From the NCBI GenBank assembly GCA_029582155.1, contig CM055908.1, positions 19,383,406-19,447,405 on the forward strand: a DNA stretch of 64,000 nucleotides. Reading direction: 5' to 3'. The notes below the pieces were generated by a model. It was given only the letters and a program-made list of their open reading frames with translations. It did not search any database and was not told the origin of the DNA. The position numbers and the translations under genes are program-made. This stretch comes from Panopea generosa. Its lineage: Eukaryota; Mollusca; Bivalvia; Adapedonta; Hiatellidae. Each line of letters begins with the position of its first letter. Position 1 is the stretch's first letter. Below, piece after piece: positions 59,038-64,000 of this stretch.

Positions 59038-59057
59038 ATGATTATAAAACTATTTAA

Positions 59058-59400
59058 CCCTTTACTTCATATAGACACCTTTGGACACCTCTAATATAGA
59101 AGGCTTTTAAATTATTGGGTGAATTATGTTTATATTATCTGACAGAGTGGAAAACAGTGCAGGAAGTGTTCAGATTGCTCATAACGAGCAATCTGAACTC
59201 TTCCTGCACTGTTTTCAAAGCTGTTTTTCCACTCAGAATGCTCACAACAACCCTCATTGAGTCACTGACTCTAGTAACACATACACAATTAACAGGTAAA
59301 ACAATTTCAACATAACAATTACAATCTGAAATCTTCCTGCACTGTTTTCAAAGGCCTTCTGTGATTGGTGCGGGAAAGCGCGTATCTATGGAGTAAAGGG
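59058..59400. mobile_element. TTAA-flanked palindromic MITE, copy 5, with inserted local sequence
   Basis: TTAA at 59054-59057 and 59401-59404, with intact CCCTTTACTTCATA and GGAGTAAAGGG ends. The right arm is interrupted at ~59221 by ~103 bp copied from 59762-59862. After it the MITE resumes slightly upstream ('atctgaaatcttcctgcact'), so part of the arm is present twice. Confidence 0.88.
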
Positions 59401-59761
59401 TTAACAAATGCCAATCAAATACAGCATCACACATCTTCAACATTTTCCAACTACACAACATACTATTACATGTATAGAAATGTTTATGGCAATATCTGGA
59501 CATACATTGATTTGTTCATGCAAGGTATCACAACCACTCTCTCCAAACACAGACAATATATATATATCATGCTATGATTAATATCCAGTTATATTTTGTA
59601 CCCTGTTGTAAGTGATCCATCTGAATATCTAAATATGGTATTAGTATTGGTACTTCTGAGCAACAGTAACCCAGATCCAAAGAATAAATCTTCTGCTATC
59701 ATGCACACATGAAAAATGACAAAATAACACTTTTTATCTCACTCACTTAACATGCTTTAAT

Positions 59762-59862
59762 CTGTTTTTCCACTCAGAATGTTCACAACCCTCATTGAGT
59801 CACTGACTCTAGTAACACATACACAATTAACAGGTAAAACAATTTCAACATAACAATTACAC
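59762..59862 (+). repeat. Source copy of the segment found inside MITE copy 5
   Basis: 'ctgtttttccactcagaatg' through 'cataacaattac' matches 59221-59323 with a few differences, including three bases missing here ('caacaacc' versus 'caacc'). It lies ~360 bp from the MITE. Confidence 0.88.
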
Positions 59863-60039
59863 TTTTTTTAATAAAAAAACCAAAATGTTACACATCAACC
59901 TTTTGTTCTAACACTCAAGACATTTTTTTTTCTTCAACTTTTTCCTTTTTTTACTACAAAAATATAGTCAAACACAGATTGTGACACTGAAAATAAATAA
60001 TTACCTTTACCTGTAACAATCCCACCTCTTACACAATGT

Positions 60040-60165
60040 TTTATGCCATGTTCAAGACATTAAAGGTAAATATACATGGCATCCAGTTATAATGGTGAAG
60101 GAAGACCTCAAAATCAAACCGAGAATAAACAGCATCCTTCCGCAAGTAACCGACAAGTTTACTCA
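60040..60165 (-). mobile_element. SINE family 4 fragment
   Basis: Shares 'catggcatccagttataatg', 'gaaggaagacctca' and 'atccttccgcaagtaac' with the copy at 42690. No head. Confidence 0.65.
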
Positions 60166-60610
60166 TTTTTTTCAATAAAAAGTTTGAATTGGGTATGTCA
60201 GGAAGGTACATGAATAATTAACTGAGAATAATATAAAATTATCAATATAAATATAAACAATATAAAATGAAAAATGGAAAAATAAAAATTGTTCTGTGTG
60301 GATGAATTCATTTCCTGGGTTCTCCAGTTCAGTATATACAATATGTTCCCTAGTTTATGTGCAATATAAATACATGTGGAACTAATTGGTTATCTAACCA
60401 CACATTCATATCTAATGGTGAGTTTGAGGTATCTAAATGATTAAACATATATCTGTATAAATTATAAATGTTCTAAACTGTACTCTCATAGGAAAACATT
60501 ACACATATACCTAATAAAATGTTTCCATGAACTAAATGATCACACAAACATGAGCACTAATGGGTAAGTTGAGTGAGCTACATGAGCACAAAAACATGCA
60601 CAATAACAGC

Positions 60611-60796
60611 CTGGTTTCTGTTTCACCAACATTTTGCTTAAATACTTTACTAAGTTTTGACTGGTTATTTAGCTATAATATAATCAATATCATTGAAATC
60701 ATATGAAATTTTACTGGAACCAGTCTAAAATCATGATCACTTGAATGCTTTTCTTAGATTTAAGTTTTAAGTATATGTTGGCGAAACAGGAGCCAG
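60611..60796. mobile_element. Foldback MITE, uninterrupted copy
   Basis: Ends CTGGTTTCTGTTTCACCAAC and, inverted, CTGGCTCCTGTTTCGCCAAC. It is the intact relative of the element at 9684-10104, in opposite orientation, and gives the empty-site sequence for the nested TTAA insertion. Confidence 0.85.
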
Positions 60797-61108
60797 TTTT
60801 AGGAACTGATAATTCTTTTATATACAATAATGGGGCGCTTGACAAACTCAAATTTGCACATTAATGATTGGTTTGAGGAATTCAACATACATTCATATGA
60901 ACAAATATATACAACCATGATGAACCTAAATGATGACACAAATATGTACAATAATGAACAGTTTGAGGAATGACAGACCAATTGAAAAAAAAAAAATATT
61001 GTTTTCAAATAAATATCCACAATAATTAGTTATATTGACTTAATTCTTTGGAATTGATCTTCAACAGTTATACCGTATGTTTTGTTTGCAAGTCTATACA
61101 ACTGCCAA

Positions 61109-61114
61109 TTTATT
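61109..61114 (-). terminator. Candidate polyadenylation signal for the WD40 gene
   Basis: Minus-strand AATAAA ~300 nt after the stop codon at 61413. No other clear AATAAA lies between, and no cleavage site can be proven. Confidence 0.4.
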
Positions 61115-61260
61115 CACATGATTTGAAACAAATGGAACACAACATCATGGCCGCCATTAATACCTGTTACCTGGACCTTAGTAACTAGAAGCAGATCTAG
61201 TCCAACAAATTAACATAGTGTTCAAATTAATATCTCTCAGTCTTCAAAAAAAAAAAAGTA

Positions 61261-61475
61261 GATGTATCCCTGCTCATCTCCATAGAGGATTTTACTGACT
61301 GTTTCCCAGTCTTGCATAACTAACTCATTTGTATAGCATTCAATCTAACATTTCCTGGTCCTTAGCAACAATAAGTTGATGTATCCCAGCTGATCTCCAT
61401 GGAGGAGTTAAATCACTGATGCCCAGTTCTCCATAGCAATAAGTGGATGTATCCCAGCTCATCTCCATAGAGGAT
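61261..61475 (-). repeat. Three copies of the WD40 gene's terminal coding segment
   Basis: A ~29-bp core ('gatgtatcccagctcatctc' plus 'catagagga') occurs at 61261, 61378 and 61446 with related flanks. The third is inside the coding end of the WD40 gene (ILYGDELGYIHLL); the other two lie beyond its stop codon. Confidence 0.75.
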
Positions 61476-61550
61476 TGGCACAAACTGCATAAGGGAACCA
61501 TCCAATACCTTCATACTGGTCACTGGGGATGCGCAGAAAAACTGACCAAC
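61413..61550 (-). CDS. WD40 gene, terminal exon
   Basis: Forty-five codons plus TGA (61415-61413), acceptor 'tattttcag'. The last ~20 residues derive from sequence repeated twice more downstream. Confidence 0.85.
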   Translation of the reverse strand, partial: VGQFFCASPVTSMKVLDGSLMQFVPILYGDELGYIHLLLWRTGHQ

Positions 61551-63962
61551 CTGAAAATACATAAGTAAAATATCATGATCATGCACAGTAGAACCTTGAT
61601 GGCACGAACCCGACGGAACTGGACAAAATAGTTCAAGTTAAGGGTTGTTTGAGACAAGTATCGTTCAACATCATACCAAACAATCATGTATATACATCGA
61701 CATAGGAATTCGGCCGGGACCAGACAAGTGGTTCAAGCTATATGTGGTATTCCAGCCGTCCGTGTTCGAGCCAACAAAGTCCTACTGTATGTAAATATGT
61801 ATTTCATCAGATAACAAATGTTGTCAGAAGACAACAAAGCTCGCGGATGGGATAAAACTAACCACCCATACAAAGATTGAGATTGGAGGCAAACACCAAA
61901 ACTAAATGCAAAAGTTTAACCTGGGTGTCTACAGATGAAAAAATAAGTCCAAAAGGGCCATAACTTTGCCAAAATGCAACCCAGAGTTATGGCTCTTGTA
62001 TCTGTTTGTTCCATTATGATGATGAACACACATGCGAATTTTCATTCATATCCAACGAGTGGTTGCATAGATATGTTACCTGATAAAAAACTTTAATTTG
62101 AAAAATTAAGTAAAATAAGGGCCATAACTCTGCAAAAATGCACCCCAAGTTGTGGTTCTTGTCTCTGTGTGTTTCATTGATGATAGTGAACAAACCTGCA
62201 AAGTTTCATTCATATCCAATGAGTAGTTGCATAGATATCTTACCTGATAATAAAATTTAACCTATAAAATTAAGTCGAAAAAGGGCCATAACTGTGCCAA
62301 AATGCAATCCAGAGTTATGGTTCTTGTCTTTGTGCCTTCCATTGATAATAGTGATCTCACAAGCAAAGTTTCTTTCAGATCCAATGAGTGGTTGCATAGA
62401 TATCTGAAACTTAAACGCAACTAAATGCTGAACAGTTTGAAAATAAGCATTGCATACTAATTTAAGGGGTAACATACTCATTTGAAGAAAAGCTTATCTG
62501 GAACACTGACCAGCTAAGCTAAAGAACATACCTGTGACATGGATCCATCCCATACTTTGATTGTCTTGTCTCTTGATGCTGTAAACAGGTATTTTTCAGT
62601 CTTCACAATGCAGGAGAGCTCTGCCGAGTGTATCTGAAGTGAACATTATACCCATGGTTATATTGTATCCCAAGATAGTTATGATGTATCACATGATGCT
62701 TATATTGTATCACATGACCAAATCTGAAAATGTTACATAATACCAGAAACACAGCAAAAACCTGTACACTAGTATCTATTCAATATATAATACTAAAATA
62801 TTAAGTTGTTCAAACTTAAAATAAAAGATGTTTGGATCTCAAAATTATGAAAATCTTCAAAGACATGAAAGATTTTATAGTTTTTTAACTAAATATTTTT
62901 AAAAAACTGATGATAGGTTTATGATTAAAATGAAAACATTTGTACTTAAGCTCTCTCAGTTTAGATGGGCCAGATTAACTCAGTCAGTTGTGCATCTGAC
63001 TCTAGCGGGTTTGAATCCCAGACTGGCCACAATCTCCGTGATGATTGATATACCACATTGTGTCTCATTATCATTTGTTTGTCACCTCTGATTCAAGTGG
63101 GAAAGTAATCAGTTACTTGAGGGTATGGGCTGTGCTCGATTACTTGTTTACCCTCCAGGAAAGAGTTGTTAGGTTAAATGAACACCAGTAAGACCTAGAT
63201 GGCATAAAAATGATGCTAAATATTCAAACAAATTCAAACAAATTCTGGGTTTCTAGAGATGGCATAAAATCCTAACACTAACCAATCAATAAATCTCTTA
63301 GTTTTGCAAACAAACTTATTTAAATATGAGCTCCATATATTTTACATACTTAGACTCTTTATTTACTTTGTTGAGTATATGATGTTGTTGTTGTATGGTG
63401 TTTAGCTTCGCTTTCAACAATTTTTCAGTCATATCACGACAGTGTCTCCTTGAGACAGTATTCTAAGCGCTGTCACACTGGAGTATCATGCCGCAGACAC
63501 ATGGTATGATACCTCATCCAGTCACATTTTACTAACACCGGACGACCAAACCTAGAACTCTCCTCTAAATGCTGAGCGTCAAGCGAGGATGCTTCTAGAA
63601 TCATTCTTAAAGTCTTTGGTATGACCCAGCCGGGGATTGAACCCACGACCTTCCGCATGCAAGGCGGATGCTCTACCACTAGACCATGCCGCGGTCATTG
63701 AGTATATGAAGACTCTATACATGTACTCAATTACTTCATAATCACCTTCATATCTTACCTTCATACTCTGTTTAGGGTGATATTCGTAACCACGTTTTGT
63801 CATGCAGGTGACCTGCCCCACTGAATCTCCGGTGAAAAAACCACGTTCGTTTCCTGATATGGCAAGCACCCAATGTGCCTCAACATTTCTGGTGGACACA
63901 ATATCACGACCCATTGGTATGCGTATTTTCATTATTTCCGTGATAGTTGGTTTTGCATTTTT
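61413..63962 (-). CDS. WD40-repeat protein, C-terminal three exons (partial, continues past right edge)
   Basis: Minus-strand exons 63962-63759, 62633-62532 and 61550-61413, all phase 0, give 147 residues and a TGA. The first visible exon encodes ...NERGFFTGDSVGQVTCM, a WD-type strand pair. The second has the clearest repeat: SAELSCIVKTEKYLFTASRD then KTIKVWDGSMSQ, with the canonical S-R-D-K-T-I-K-V-W-D end. The third (VGQFFCASPVTSMKVLDGSL ... ILYGDELGYIHLLLW) looks like the closing blade. The specific family is not recognisable from this piece, and large NACHT- or TEP1-type WD proteins are possible. The 5' part lies outside the window. Confidence 0.85.
61586..61787. mobile_element. pogo/Tigger-like MITE in a WD40 gene intron
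   Basis: Ends CAGTAGAACCTTGATGGCAC and, inverted, CAGTAGGACTTTGTTGGCTC, both continuing to 'cgaacc/acgg'. The right flank is TA. CAGTAG ends with a TA target are typical of Tc1/mariner relatives of the pogo group. The interior pairs further ('gttcaagtta' / 'gttcaagcta'). Confidence 0.8.
61905..62410 (+). repeat. ~164-bp tandem repeat (three units) in a WD40 gene intron
   Basis: The units share 'gggccataact.tgccaaaa', 'gagttatggttcttgt', 'tttcattcatatccaa' and 'gtggttgcatagatat', with starts near 61955, 62119 and 62283. It is related to the decayed array at 48370-48890. Confidence 0.88.
62532..62633 (-). CDS. WD40 gene, penultimate exon
   Basis: Thirty-four codons, acceptor 'cacttcag', donor GTATGT. 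It carries a textbook WD repeat end (LFTASRDKTIKVWDG). Confidence 0.9.
62968..63240 (+). mobile_element. SINE family 2, diverged copy
   Basis: Head 'gattaactcagtcagttgtg', B box 'gggtttgaatccc', body 'gatataccacattgtgtctc' and end 'agatggcataaaaatgat'. It lies in a WD40 gene intron, antisense. Confidence 0.85.
63383..63697 (-). mobile_element. SINE family 1, full-length, perfect 12-bp TSD
   Basis: On the minus strand: head 'catggtctagtggtagagca', B box 'gggttcaatccccgg', tail ending 'gctaaacaccatacaac'. TSD TTGAGTATATGA at 63371-63382 and 63698-63709. It sits sense in the WD40 gene intron. Confidence 0.94.
63759..63962 (-). CDS. WD40 gene, first visible exon
   Basis: Sixty-eight codons between acceptor 'attttcag' (to 63963) and donor GTAAGA. 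The longer open frame running on to 63579 is the intronic SINE translated, not coding sequence. Confidence 0.82.
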
Positions 63963-64000
63963 CTGAAAATAATTGAACATTTGTGTTATCTGTGTTATCA

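Noticed and set aside
63579-63758. C-terminal extension of the WD40 exon frame
   Set aside because: A good donor ends the exon at 63759. Beyond it the frame runs into a family 1 SINE (AAWSSGRASALHAEGRGF).

Overview
The window reads as nuclear DNA of a metazoan, most likely a bivalve mollusc. It is AT-rich, genes are split by long introns, and it is crowded with tRNA-derived SINEs, short inverted-repeat elements (MITEs) and minisatellites. The bivalve placement is inferred from repeat style and protein flavour; no species can be named. There are no bacterial operons, rRNAs, CRISPR arrays or viral genes.

Four protein-coding genes can be reconstructed from splice sites. (1) Minus strand, 23167 to 7007: a complete seven-exon HOGA1 (mitochondrial 4-hydroxy-2-oxoglutarate aldolase), 334 aa, with every junction in frame. 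(2) Plus strand, 26904 to 36325: a two-exon, 510-aa BTB/POZ protein with a long coiled coil and a 7.9-kb intron. (3) Minus strand, 46176 to 43335: a two-exon, ~112-aa secreted Gly/Asp/Phe-rich protein with a signal peptide and FDG repeats. (4) Minus strand, 63962 to 61413: the last three exons of a WD40-repeat protein that continues past the right edge. These genes do not obviously share a pathway.

The rest is repeats. HOGA1 introns 2 and 4 consist largely of minisatellites: a 38-bp array of ~3.4 kb, a 61-bp array of ~1.9 kb with a 366-bp higher-order period, a G-rich 36-bp array, and C-rich ~20-bp and ~56-bp arrays. The BTB intron carries a 48-bp array that is open in frames on both strands. 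At least five SINE families are present, some copies with perfect 12-14 bp target-site duplications. Three minisatellites appear to have grown out of SINE bodies.

DNA elements include five copies of a TTAA-flanked palindromic MITE (piggyBac-like). One of these is nested in another foldback element whose empty relative is 51 kb away. There are also hAT-like and pogo-like elements. The most unusual observations are the SINE-to-minisatellite series, the nested TTAA insertion, a MITE carrying an inserted local 103-bp copy, a duplicated 5' region upstream of the BTB gene, a candidate frame-breaking cassette exon in HOGA1 intron 6, and the FDG-repeat secreted protein.
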